Shown one piece after another: positions 1 through 7,376 of a stretch of DNA of 64,000 nucleotides. A program made the position numbers and the translations under genes. Source of the stretch: Actinomycetospora corticicola (GTDB taxonomy: Bacteria; Actinomycetota; Actinomycetes; Mycobacteriales; Pseudonocardiaceae); NCBI RefSeq assembly GCF_013409505.1, contig NZ_JACCBN010000001.1, positions 2,852,001 through 2,916,000 on the forward strand, written 5' to 3'. The notes under the pieces are model-generated. The model did not search any database, was not told the origin of the DNA, and saw only the letters and a program-made list of their open reading frames with translations. Position 1 is the first letter of the stretch, and each line of letters starts with the position of its first letter.

Positions 1-1308
1 AACTACACCCACGTCCTCAACGCGCTCGTCTTCGCGATCGCCTCGGTGCTGATCGCCGGCGTGAACCTCTACGCGCTCGCGATCGTGCTGAACGCCCTGC
101 TGGGCTGGCCCGAGTTCCTCGGCATCGTGGTCTCCGCCGCGGTGGTGCTGGTCTACATCGGGTTCGGCGGCCTCGGCTCGGCGATCTACGGCGAGGTCCT
201 GCAGTTCTTCGTCATCCTCGCCGGGCTGATCCCGCTCGCGATCGTCGCCGTCCGCCACGTCGGCGGCTTCTCCGCGCTGGCCGACAAGGTCACCGCGTCC
301 GCCCTGGGCGAGGGCGGCCTGCACGCCTGGCAGGGCACCGGGATCGGCGACGTCACCAACCCCATCGGCGCCAACTGGATCTCGATCGTCCTCGGCCTGG
401 GCTTCGTGCTGTCCTTCGGCTACTGGACCACGAACTTCGCCGAGATCCAGCGCGCGCTCTCCGCGAAGGACCGCAGCGCCTCGCAGCGCACGCCCCTCAT
501 CGCGGCGTTCCCGAAGATTCTCATCCCCGCCGTCACGATCATCCCCGGGCTCGTCGCGCTCATCGCGATCCCGAACTTCGGCAACGAGAACGCCGGCGGC
601 CTCGAGTACAACGACGCCATCCCGGCCCTGATCGGCCAGCTGCTGCCCGAGGGCGTGCTCGGCATCGCGCTGACCGGCCTGTTCGCCTCGTTCATGGCGG
701 GCGTGGCGGCCAACGTCAGCTCGCTGAACACCGTGGTCACCTACGACCTGCTCCAGCCCTACCTCGCGAAGGGCCGCAGCGACCGGTACTACCTCAACGC
801 GGGCCGGGTCGTCACCGCGGTCGGCGTGGTGATCGCGATCTTCACCGCGCTGCTCGCCGCCGACTTCAACAACATCATGACCTACCTGCAGTCGCTGTTC
901 GGGATCTTCAACGCCCCCATCTTCGCGACGTTCATCCTCGGCATGTTCTGGAAGCGCACCAGCGGGTGGGGCGGGTTCACCGGGCTCCTGACCGGTGTCC
1001 TCGCCGGCGCCCTGGTGTTCGTGCTGGCGGAGGCGGGAGTGGTCGACTTCGGCTCCGGGATCGCGACGAGCTTCTACCAGGCCGGGGCGGCGTTCGTCGT
1101 CGACGTGGTCGTCACCGTCGTCGTCTCGCTCGCCACCGCCAAGCCCGAGCCGGAGCGCCTCGCGGGCATCGTCTACGGCGTGCCCGGCGCCGACGGCGTG
1201 GTCCCGACGCTGCGCCAGCCCAAGGAGCGCGTTTGGTACCGCAAGCCGGTCCTCCTCGGCGGTCTCGCCCTCGCGCTGACCGTCGTCCTCAACATCGTCT
1301 TCGCCTGA
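1..1308 (+). CDS. Sodium:solute symporter, 5' end outside window
   Basis: The frame is open from the first base, so the N-terminus is cut off by the window edge; 435 residues are visible. They form a run of long hydrophobic helices typical of the SSS (solute:sodium symporter) family, with the conserved stretch GLFASFMAGVAANVSSLNT that in this family contributes to the sodium site. The last membrane segment is followed directly by the stop. The protein should sit in the cytoplasmic membrane and couple sodium to uptake of an organic solute; the substrate cannot be read from sequence. A small membrane protein follows 16 nt downstream and is probably its partner. A second, distinct SSS protein is encoded at 55770-57194. 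Confidence 0.85.
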   Translation, partial: NYTHVLNALVFAIASVLIAGVNLYALAIVLNALLGWPEFLGIVVSAAVVLVYIGFGGLGSAIYGEVLQFFVILAGLIPLAIVAVRHVGGFSALADKVTASALGEGGLHAWQGTGIGDVTNPIGANWISIVLGLGFVLSFGYWTTNFAEIQRALSAKDRSASQRTPLIAAFPKILIPAVTIIPGLVALIAIPNFGNENAGGLEYNDAIPALIGQLLPEGVLGIALTGLFASFMAGVAANVSSLNTVVTYDLLQPYLAKGRSDRYYLNAGRVVTAVGVVIAIFTALLAADFNNIMTYLQSLFGIFNAPIFATFILGMFWKRTSGWGGFTGLLTGVLAGALVFVLAEAGVVDFGSGIATSFYQAGAAFVVDVVVTVVVSLATAKPEPERLAGIVYGVPGADGVVPTLRQPKERVWYRKPVLLGGLALALTVVLNIVFA

Positions 1309-1324
1309 GCCGGGGAGTCACGTC

Positions 1325-1606
1325 ATGAGCGAACCCATCCAGTCCGGTCAGCCGCAGACGACGGTCGAGACCGGCAGCCGCATGCAGCGGCTGTTCGACC
1401 TGCGCTACGTCATCGGCGCCCTGCTGGGCGTCTACGGGGTGATCCTCGTGATCCGCGGCCTGCTCGACGGGCCGGAGCAGCTGGCCCGCGCGGCGGGCCT
1501 GTCGATCAACCTCTGGACCGGGATCGGCCTGCTGGTCGTGGCCGCGATCTTCCTGGTCTGGGGCCTCACCCGGCCGTTGGGCATCGACGTGGAGGAGACC
1601 GAGTAG
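1325..1606 (+). CDS. Small membrane protein downstream of symporter
   Basis: A 93-residue protein with two predicted membrane segments (about residues 29-46 and 61-80), a short polar N-terminus and an acidic C-terminal tail (VEETE). The ATG lies 16 nt after the symporter stop, with GGGGAG just upstream as ribosome binding site, so the two genes are almost certainly cotranscribed. I do not recognise a named family. The arrangement symporter plus small two-helix protein suggests an accessory subunit, which is inference from position only. Confidence 0.7.
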   Translation: MSEPIQSGQPQTTVETGSRMQRLFDLRYVIGALLGVYGVILVIRGLLDGPEQLARAAGLSINLWTGIGLLVVAAIFLVWGLTRPLGIDVEETE

Positions 1607-1620
1607 GCCCATCCCGACGC

Positions 1621-1748
1621 CGGGTCCTGCCGGACCCGGTGCCCGGTGCTGGCCGGACCCCGTGGGACAGCACCGGGCTCCGTGATCAACGGACCCTCAC
1701 CGGTCTCCGGACACCCCGTCGAGCCCGATGAGGGTCCGTTGATCACGG
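1621..1748. terminator. Cluster of stem-loops between convergent genes
   Basis: Three inverted repeats lie between the symporter operon and the convergent CoA-transferase gene. The largest is a perfect 20-bp pair (1680-1699 with 1729-1748) around a 29-nt loop; the core arm is GTGATCAACGGACCCTCA. A 10-bp pair GCCCGGTGCT / AGCACCGGGC (1641-1650 with 1669-1678) and a small GGGTCC/GGACCC hairpin near 1622-1637 precede it. There is no T-run, so this would act as an actinobacterial-type bidirectional terminator or as a repeat element. Confidence 0.6.
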
Positions 1749-1769
1749 GAAGGAGCGCCCTCGGACGGG

Positions 1770-2897
1770 CTAGACCTGCGGCCCGACGTCGGGAACGGGG
1801 TCCATACGCGGCCGGCGCCCGTCGAGGAAGGTGATCGGCGGCAGCAGCGTGCGGAACGGGCCGTGCGAGGTCTCGACCTCGACGAACCGGCCGCGCTCCT
1901 CGTGCTGCGGGTGGGCGAGGACCTGGTCGAGCGTGCGCCGCCGGGCGTTGGCGATCCCGGCCTCCTCGAGCCGCTCGACGAGCTGGTCGCCGGTCAGGTC
2001 GCGCAGGACCCCGTCGATCGTCTCGTGCAGGGCCGGCCGGTTCTCGATGCGGTCGGAGTTCGTGACGAACCGCGGATCGTCGGCGACCGTCGCGTCGCCC
2101 AGCACGACCTCGCAGAAGCGCCGCCACTCACGGTCGTTCTGGATGGAGAGCACGACCTCCTGCCCGTCGCCGGCCGCGAACGAGCCGTACGGGGCGATCG
2201 CGGCGTGGCTCGTGCCGGCCCGCACCGGCGCCTTCCCGCTGCCGGCCGCGTAGTGCAGCGGGAATCCCATCCACTCGCTCAGGGCGTCGAACAGGCTGAC
2301 CTCGAAGGTCGTGCCCTCGCCGGTGCGCTCGCGGTCGTAGAGCGCGGTGAGGATGCCGGAGAACGCGTACATGCCGGCCCCGATGTCGGCCGCGGGGATG
2401 CCCGCCTTCGCCGGGAACTCCTCCGTGCCGGTCACCGAGACCAGGCCCGTCTCGGCCTGGATCAGCGCGTCGTAGGCCTTCGCGTCGCGGTACGGGCCCG
2501 ACGAGCCGTAGCCCGAGATGCTGCAGTGGATCAGCCCGGGGTGGTCCCGGCGCAGGTCCTCGGCCCCGAGTCCGAGCCGCTCCGCCGCCCCCGGCGCGAA
2601 GTTCTGCACGAAGACGTCGGCCTGCGCGATCAGCTGCTTCACGCGCCCGAGCTGCTCGGCGTCCTTGAGATCGGCGGTCACCGACTCCTTCGACCGGTTC
2701 AGCCACACGAAGTGGCTCGACAACCCGTTCACCGTCGTGTCGTAGTCCCGGGCGAAGTCGCCCCGTCCCGGGCGCTCGACCTTGATCACGCGCGCCCCGA
2801 GATCCGCCAGGTGACGGGTGGCCAGAGGTGCCGCGACGGCCTGCTCGCAGGAGACGACGAGGAGGCCCTCCAGCGGGAGCGCCCGGGTGTTGAGCAT
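1770..2897 (-). CDS. CaiB/BaiF (class III) CoA-transferase
   Basis: A 375-residue protein that matches the class III CoA-transferase family over its whole length: N-terminal PLEGLLVVSCEQAVAAPLATRHLADLGARVIKVE, then the segment AYDALIQAETGLVSVTG, whose Asp is the family's catalytic residue carrying the acyl/CoA intermediate. Such enzymes move CoA between carboxylic acids in the cytoplasm (carnitine, oxalate, aryl-acid or racemase-type reactions); the substrate is not predictable here. The gene stands alone, convergent with the symporter operon and divergent from the sortase gene, with about 140 bp between it and the sortase start for promoters. Confidence 0.88.
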   Translation of the reverse strand: MLNTRALPLEGLLVVSCEQAVAAPLATRHLADLGARVIKVERPGRGDFARDYDTTVNGLSSHFVWLNRSKESVTADLKDAEQLGRVKQLIAQADVFVQNFAPGAAERLGLGAEDLRRDHPGLIHCSISGYGSSGPYRDAKAYDALIQAETGLVSVTGTEEFPAKAGIPAADIGAGMYAFSGILTALYDRERTGEGTTFEVSLFDALSEWMGFPLHYAAGSGKAPVRAGTSHAAIAPYGSFAAGDGQEVVLSIQNDREWRRFCEVVLGDATVADDPRFVTNSDRIENRPALHETIDGVLRDLTGDQLVERLEEAGIANARRRTLDQVLAHPQHEERGRFVEVETSHGPFRTLLPPITFLDGRRPRMDPVPDVGPQV

Positions 2898-3040
2898 GCG
2901 GATGATCGTGCCCGTCCCGACCGCCCGGCGCGCGCCATCGTCCGCATCACGCTCCGTTTCGCGTCACGTGAACCGGTCGTGCTCGTTCCGCGAACGAGTG
3001 ACAGCCATTCGGACCAGTCAGTGACTTCAGGAGTGAGGGC

Positions 3041-4798
3041 ATGAGAGCCACGAGCACCGCGACCGCAGCCCTGGCGGTCGTGTCCACCCTCGGTATCGGT
3101 GCCGCGCTGTGCTCCCAGGCCCCACCGACCACGGTCCTCGCCTCCGGTCCGGCCCTCGCCGCCGTCGAGGTGGCAGCGCCGGTCGACCGGGCAGTGCGGC
3201 TCCCCTCGGTGCAGGAGTCGTTCGGGTCGAACGCCGCGGCCCTCGCCGCCGAGGCGCCCACACAGCAGCCCGCACTGGTGCCCCTCGTGGTGAGGTCGCC
3301 GGTCAGCGCCCTGCCGACCCAACTCTCCGGCACCCCGGTCGGCAACCAGGGCGTACTCCGCGTCGCGCACCTCTCCCCCTCGACCGGCACGGTCGACATG
3401 TACATCGAGGGCCCGGGCCTGCCCCTGACCAAGGTCGCCTCCGACGTCGGCTACCGCGCCCTGTCCGGGTACCTCGCGGCGTCGCCCGGCACGTACACGC
3501 TGCAGGCGCGCCCTGCGGGCGCTGCCGCGTCCACGCCGCCGGCGCTCAGCGCGAACGTCGAGGTCGGGGTCCGCACCGCGCAGACCGCAGCCTTCGTCGA
3601 CGTCGGCCCCGACGGGACGCCGCAGGCCGAGGTCCTCCAGGACGGCACGCAGGAGGCCGCGCCGGGCAAGGCCTTCGTGCGGGTCGTGTCCGCCGCCGCC
3701 GGCGTCGGCCCGCTCAGCGTCGTCGCCGAGGGCGGCGGCCCGATCGCCTCCTCGATCTTCTACGGCGCCACCTCGCCGTACACCGAGGTCGACGCCCGAT
3801 CCTGGACGATGGACGTCACGACGACGTCGGGCGAATCTGCCCGGGCGACGCTGCCGGTCACCAGCACCTCGGTGAACACCGTCGTCGTCACACGCAACCC
3901 GCAGGGCGACCTCGCCGTCACGGCCGTGCCGGACGCCGCGCCCCTGTTCGCGGGCGCCTCCCCCGCCCCGGCCGCTCCTGCTCCGGCAGCGTCCGCCCCG
4001 GCCGCGCCCGCCGTGCCTGCCCCGGCGGCACCGGCTGCGCCTGCGTCGCCCGCCCCGGCCCAGCCCGCTGCACCGGTCCCGGCAGTTCCCGCCCCTGCCG
4101 CCCCGGCCCAGCCGAGCCCGTCCGCCACGGCGACCACCTCCGCGCCGCCGACGACCACCTCCGCGCCGCCGTCGCCGGCCCCGTCGACGAGCACCACCCC
4201 GCCCGGCACCGCCCCGTCGTCGAGAACGCCCGCGCGACCGACGCCCCAGGGTGGTGTCCCGGCCGGCTTCGGCGGCATGGCGACCTCGTTCGCCGACGGC
4301 GCCGCCCTCGCCCCGGCCCCGGCCGCGCCGGACCTGCCGACCTGGGGCGCACCGACGAGCCCGGTCCGCCCGGCGGGCCTGGTGGTGCCGGGCGCGAAGA
4401 TCGACGCACCCGCCGTCGGGAACCTCGGCCTCGACGCCGACGGCGAGCTGCAGGCGCCCGCGACGCCGCAGGACGTCGGGTGGTTCGGGTCGACCCCGGG
4501 TGACACCGGGCCCGCGGTGCTGGTCGGGCACGTCGACTCGTGGCGCGGCCCGGGCGTCTTCTGGAACCTCAAGGACCTGAAGCCGGGGGACCCGATCGAC
4601 GTGCCCCGCAGCGACGGCACGGTGGCGCGGTTCGCGGTGGACCGCGTGGAGACCGTCGACAAGGACAGCTTCCCCACGCAGGCGGTCTACGGCCCGACGG
4701 CGGGTCCGTCGCTGCGGCTGATCACGTGCGGCGGCCCGTTCGACCGCACGGTGCGCTCCTACGAGGACAACGTCATCGTCTTCGCCTCCCCGCGCTGA
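3041..4798 (+). CDS. Exported DUF4397 protein fused to a class F sortase domain
   Basis: 585 residues in three parts. Residues 1-40 form a signal sequence; about 104-305 are a DUF4397 domain (starts GVLRVAHLSPSTGTVDMYI); about 310-440 are an Ala/Pro-, then Thr/Ser/Pro-rich wall-spanning linker; 449-585 are a sortase domain. The sortase residues are visible: His497 in GHVDSW, Cys563 in ITCGGPFDR, and a candidate catalytic Arg at 572. Class F sortases are the actinobacterial group acting at the cell surface; their substrates are mostly unknown, and no LPXTG protein is encoded nearby. The ATG is preceded by AGGAG at 7 nt. Base composition of the linker is extreme because of the Ala/Pro codons. 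Confidence 0.85.
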   Translation: MRATSTATAALAVVSTLGIGAALCSQAPPTTVLASGPALAAVEVAAPVDRAVRLPSVQESFGSNAAALAAEAPTQQPALVPLVVRSPVSALPTQLSGTPVGNQGVLRVAHLSPSTGTVDMYIEGPGLPLTKVASDVGYRALSGYLAASPGTYTLQARPAGAAASTPPALSANVEVGVRTAQTAAFVDVGPDGTPQAEVLQDGTQEAAPGKAFVRVVSAAAGVGPLSVVAEGGGPIASSIFYGATSPYTEVDARSWTMDVTTTSGESARATLPVTSTSVNTVVVTRNPQGDLAVTAVPDAAPLFAGASPAPAAPAPAASAPAAPAVPAPAAPAAPASPAPAQPAAPVPAVPAPAAPAQPSPSATATTSAPPTTTSAPPSPAPSTSTTPPGTAPSSRTPARPTPQGGVPAGFGGMATSFADGAALAPAPAAPDLPTWGAPTSPVRPAGLVVPGAKIDAPAVGNLGLDADGELQAPATPQDVGWFGSTPGDTGPAVLVGHVDSWRGPGVFWNLKDLKPGDPIDVPRSDGTVARFAVDRVETVDKDSFPTQAVYGPTAGPSLRLITCGGPFDRTVRSYEDNVIVFASPR

Positions 4799-4802
4799 CG
4801 AG

Positions 4803-4851
4803 CGAGCACCCTCGGTGGTCGGGCACCCGTCCGCACCGCCGAGGGTGCTCG
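4803..4851 (+). terminator. Terminator after sortase gene
   Basis: Perfect 13-bp inverted repeat CGAGCACCCTCGG (4803-4815) with CCGAGGGTGCTCG (4839-4851), extendable inward by four more pairs including one G-U. It begins 5 bases after the sortase stop codon. No T-run follows. Confidence 0.7.
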
Positions 4852-5019
4852 TCGATCGTGCGTCGCTGAGCAGGGCTCCGGGCGACCCCGAGACGCGCGC
4901 GAGGGCTATCCCGGGGAACTCTGGGGGTTGTCCCCCTCGTTGACCGTGCGTGTCCGCCGCGAGGATGATCTCGCCCGGACCACCGGGCAGCAATCACCCC
5001 GAGTGACCAGGAGACGGCC

Positions 5020-5760
5020 GTGCGCAGCAACCTCTTCGCCCCCGAGAACCAGGAGCAGGAGTCGGCCCAGCCGGGGCTGCGCCTGCAGAACTCGAAGATG
5101 CTCAAGATCGAACTCGACGGCGAGGCCATGGCCCGCCAGGGGTCGATGGTGGCCTACCAGGGCGACGTGCGGTTCGAGGCCAAGGGCTCCGGCGGGATCG
5201 GCAACTTCCTCAAGCAGAAGCTCACCGGCGAGGGTGTGCCGCTGATGAAGGTGAGCGGGCGCGGCGACGTGTTCCTCGCCAACGCGGCGTCCGACGTGCA
5301 CCTCATCGACCTCGAGGGCCCGAACGACGCCCTCACCATCAACGGCAAGAACGTGCTCGCGTTCGACCCGACCCTGTCCTATGACATCCAGATGGTCTCC
5401 GGCGCCGGGTCCATGGGAGGCGCGGGCCTGTTCAACTGCGTGTTCCGCGGTCAGGGCCGGCTCGCCATCACGTGCAAGGGCACGCCCGTGGTGCTGAACG
5501 TCGACGCCCCCACCTACGCCGATCCGCAGGCCGCGATCGCGTGGTCGGCGGGGCTGCAGGTCGGGGTGCACCGGGCGGAGCAGTTCGGGCTGCGCACGCT
5601 CATGGGCCGCACCACCGGCGAGGCGTACACGATGGCGTTCGGCGGCCGGGGCTTCGTCATCGTGCAGCCGTGCGAGGAGGTCCCGCTCGACCTGGTCGCC
5701 GGCCAGGGCAGCGGTCAGGAGGCCGGCGTGGGCGGCGCGCTCGGGGGCCTCTTCCGCTGA
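5020..5760 (+). CDS. AIM24 family protein
   Basis: 246 residues of the AIM24 family, recognisable from the beta-rich repeats with KVSGRGDVFLANAASDVHLIDL and the terminal MAFGGRGFVIVQPCEEVP. In bacteria these are cytoplasmic beta-solenoid-like proteins of unknown biochemical role; the name comes from a mitochondrial protein. The start is a GTG with CCAGGAGA upstream at good spacing. The C-terminus is Gly-rich (GGALGGLFR), common in this family. The MerR-type promoter of the next genes begins four bases after its stop, so it is probably its own unit. Confidence 0.82.
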   Translation: MRSNLFAPENQEQESAQPGLRLQNSKMLKIELDGEAMARQGSMVAYQGDVRFEAKGSGGIGNFLKQKLTGEGVPLMKVSGRGDVFLANAASDVHLIDLEGPNDALTINGKNVLAFDPTLSYDIQMVSGAGSMGGAGLFNCVFRGQGRLAITCKGTPVVLNVDAPTYADPQAAIAWSAGLQVGVHRAEQFGLRTLMGRTTGEAYTMAFGGRGFVIVQPCEEVPLDLVAGQGSGQEAGVGGALGGLFR

Positions 5761-5764
5761 GCGG

Positions 5765-5795
5765 TTGACCTCGAGTCCGGTCGAGGTTGCACGGT
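5765..5795 (+). promoter_or_regulatory. MerR-family type promoter/operator
   Basis: A consensus-like -35 TTGACC (5765-5770) and a -10-like CACGGT (5790-5795) are held 19 bp apart by a perfect dyad ACCTCGA-N6-TCGAGGT (5768-5787). The overlong 19-bp spacer filled by a dyad is the hallmark of promoters twisted open by MerR-family activators. Transcription would start about 7-8 bases later, at or next to the ATG at 5803, giving a leaderless mRNA. No merR gene is present in the window. Confidence 0.7.
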
Positions 5796-5802
5796 GCTCG
5801 AC

Positions 5803-6492
5803 ATGACCACCGTGCGACCTCCCACCGACCCCGCCGAGCTGCACCGGCTGATGTCGCTGATGACGGGCGACGAGAAGCACTCCGCCGCGGCCACCTCCAC
5901 CCTCGACGTGCTGCACGTGCTCTACGACCGCGTGCTGCACGTCGATCCGCAACACCCCGACGACCCGGTCCGCGACCGGTTCCTGCTCTCCAAGGGCCAC
6001 GGTCCGATGGCCTACTACGCCGTCCTCGCCGTCCATGGGTTCCTCGACGAGGCCGAGCTCGCCACGTGGGCGCAGCCGGGCTCCCGGCTCGGCCTGCACC
6101 CCGACCGCGTGCTGGTGCCCGGCGTGGAGATCGGGTCGGGATCGCTCGGCCACGGCCTCCCGCTCGCCGTCGGGACCGCGGTCGGTCTGCGGATCCGCGG
6201 TCTCACGACGCCGAGGGTGGTCGTCCTCGTCGGCGACGCGGAGCTCGACGAGGGCTCCAACCACGAGGCCGTCGCCTACGCCGGGCGGTCCGGGCTCGCG
6301 AACCTCACGGCGGTCGTCGTCGACAACGACTCCGCGACCCACCGCGGCGACCTCGCCGAGCTGTTCCTCGCCGAGGGCTGGCGCGCGATCACCGTCGACG
6401 GCCGCGACCACGACGTCCTCGAGACCGCCCTCACCGCCGCGCACGACGACCGGCCGCTGGCGGTCGTCGCCGTCGTCGAGCCGAAGGGATGA
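5803..6492 (+). CDS. Transketolase, N-terminal (thiamine diphosphate-binding) subunit
   Basis: 229 residues corresponding to the first third of transketolase. The thiamine diphosphate motif is GDAELDEGSNHEA, preceded by LSKGHGPMAYYAVLA and GSGSLGHGLPLAVG, all diagnostic. Split transketolases transfer two-carbon ketol groups together with a separate C-terminal subunit, which is encoded immediately downstream with an ATGA overlap. A GTG at 5794 is also in frame, but it overlaps the -10 element, so the ATG at 5803 is preferred as a leaderless start. Regulation is probably by a MerR-type activator. Short split transketolases often serve specialised pathways rather than the pentose phosphate cycle; which one is not evident here. 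Confidence 0.87.
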   Translation: MTTVRPPTDPAELHRLMSLMTGDEKHSAAATSTLDVLHVLYDRVLHVDPQHPDDPVRDRFLLSKGHGPMAYYAVLAVHGFLDEAELATWAQPGSRLGLHPDRVLVPGVEIGSGSLGHGLPLAVGTAVGLRIRGLTTPRVVVLVGDAELDEGSNHEAVAYAGRSGLANLTAVVVDNDSATHRGDLAELFLAEGWRAITVDGRDHDVLETALTAAHDDRPLAVVAVVEPKG

Positions 6493-7352
6493 CCCTCGTG
6501 ACGACGAGCCTGACCACCACCACCATGCGCGAGGCCTTCCTGCACGCCACCGCCGACGCCATCGACACCGACGACCGCACCGTGCTCGTCCTCGCCGACA
6601 TCTCCGCCGGTGCCGACCCGGTCCCGGACCTCGCGCGACGTCGCCCCGGTCGGGTCGTCAACGTCGGGATCCGCGAGCAGCTGATGATCGGGGTCGCCGG
6701 CGGCCTCGCCCTGACCGGTCTGCGCCCGGTCGTGCACTCGTACGCCCCGTTCCTCGTCGAGCGCCCCTACGAGTCGCTCAAGCTCGACCTCGGCCATCAG
6801 GACGTCGGGGCGGTGCTGGTCTCGATCGGCGCCTCCTACGACCAGCCGGGGATCGGGCGCACCCACGAGGCACCCGAGGACGTCGCCGTCGTCGACACCC
6901 TTCCGGGCTGGACCGTCCACGTGCCGGGCCATCCGGACGAGGCCGACCGGCTGGTCCGCGAGGCGATCGCCGGCGACGGTCCGGTCTATGTCCGACTGTC
7001 GAGCGAGGTGAACGCGGCACCGCACCACGGCACCGGGCTGCAGACGGTCCGGGAGGGCTCCCCGGACGACGTCGTCGTCGCCGTCGGTCCCACCCTCGAC
7101 CGCGTGCTCGCCGCGGCCCGGTTCCGCGACGCCACCGTGCTCTACACGTCGACGGTCCGGCCGTTCGACGCCGCCGGGCTGCGGGCCGTGGTCGGCGAGG
7201 TCCCCACCGTCACGATGGTCGAGCCGTACCTGGAGGGCACCTCGGCCCGCGTCCTCGACGAGGCGCTGTCCGACCGCCCCCACCGCCTGGTCATGATCGG
7301 GTATCCGCGGGAGGAGTCGCACCGCTACGGCGACCACGAGCTGCCGCTCTAG
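6489..7352 (+). CDS. Transketolase, C-terminal (pyrimidine-binding) subunit
   Basis: 287 residues with the transketolase pyrimidine-binding and C-terminal domains: VLADISAGADP, the RVVNVGIREQLMIGVAGGLALTG segment carrying the conserved Glu of the cofactor site, and a Rossmann-like C-terminal domain ending YPREESHRYGDHELPL. The ATG overlaps the TGA of the N-terminal subunit (ATGA), so the two chains are made in balance and should form a heterotetrameric enzyme. It is followed closely by the convergent lysyl-tRNA synthetase gene; no clear terminator lies in the 24-bp gap. Confidence 0.87.
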   Translation: MTLVTTSLTTTTMREAFLHATADAIDTDDRTVLVLADISAGADPVPDLARRRPGRVVNVGIREQLMIGVAGGLALTGLRPVVHSYAPFLVERPYESLKLDLGHQDVGAVLVSIGASYDQPGIGRTHEAPEDVAVVDTLPGWTVHVPGHPDEADRLVREAIAGDGPVYVRLSSEVNAAPHHGTGLQTVREGSPDDVVVAVGPTLDRVLAAARFRDATVLYTSTVRPFDAAGLRAVVGEVPTVTMVEPYLEGTSARVLDEALSDRPHRLVMIGYPREESHRYGDHELPL

Positions 7353-7376
7353 GTCAGCTTCTCGCGGGACCCGTCG

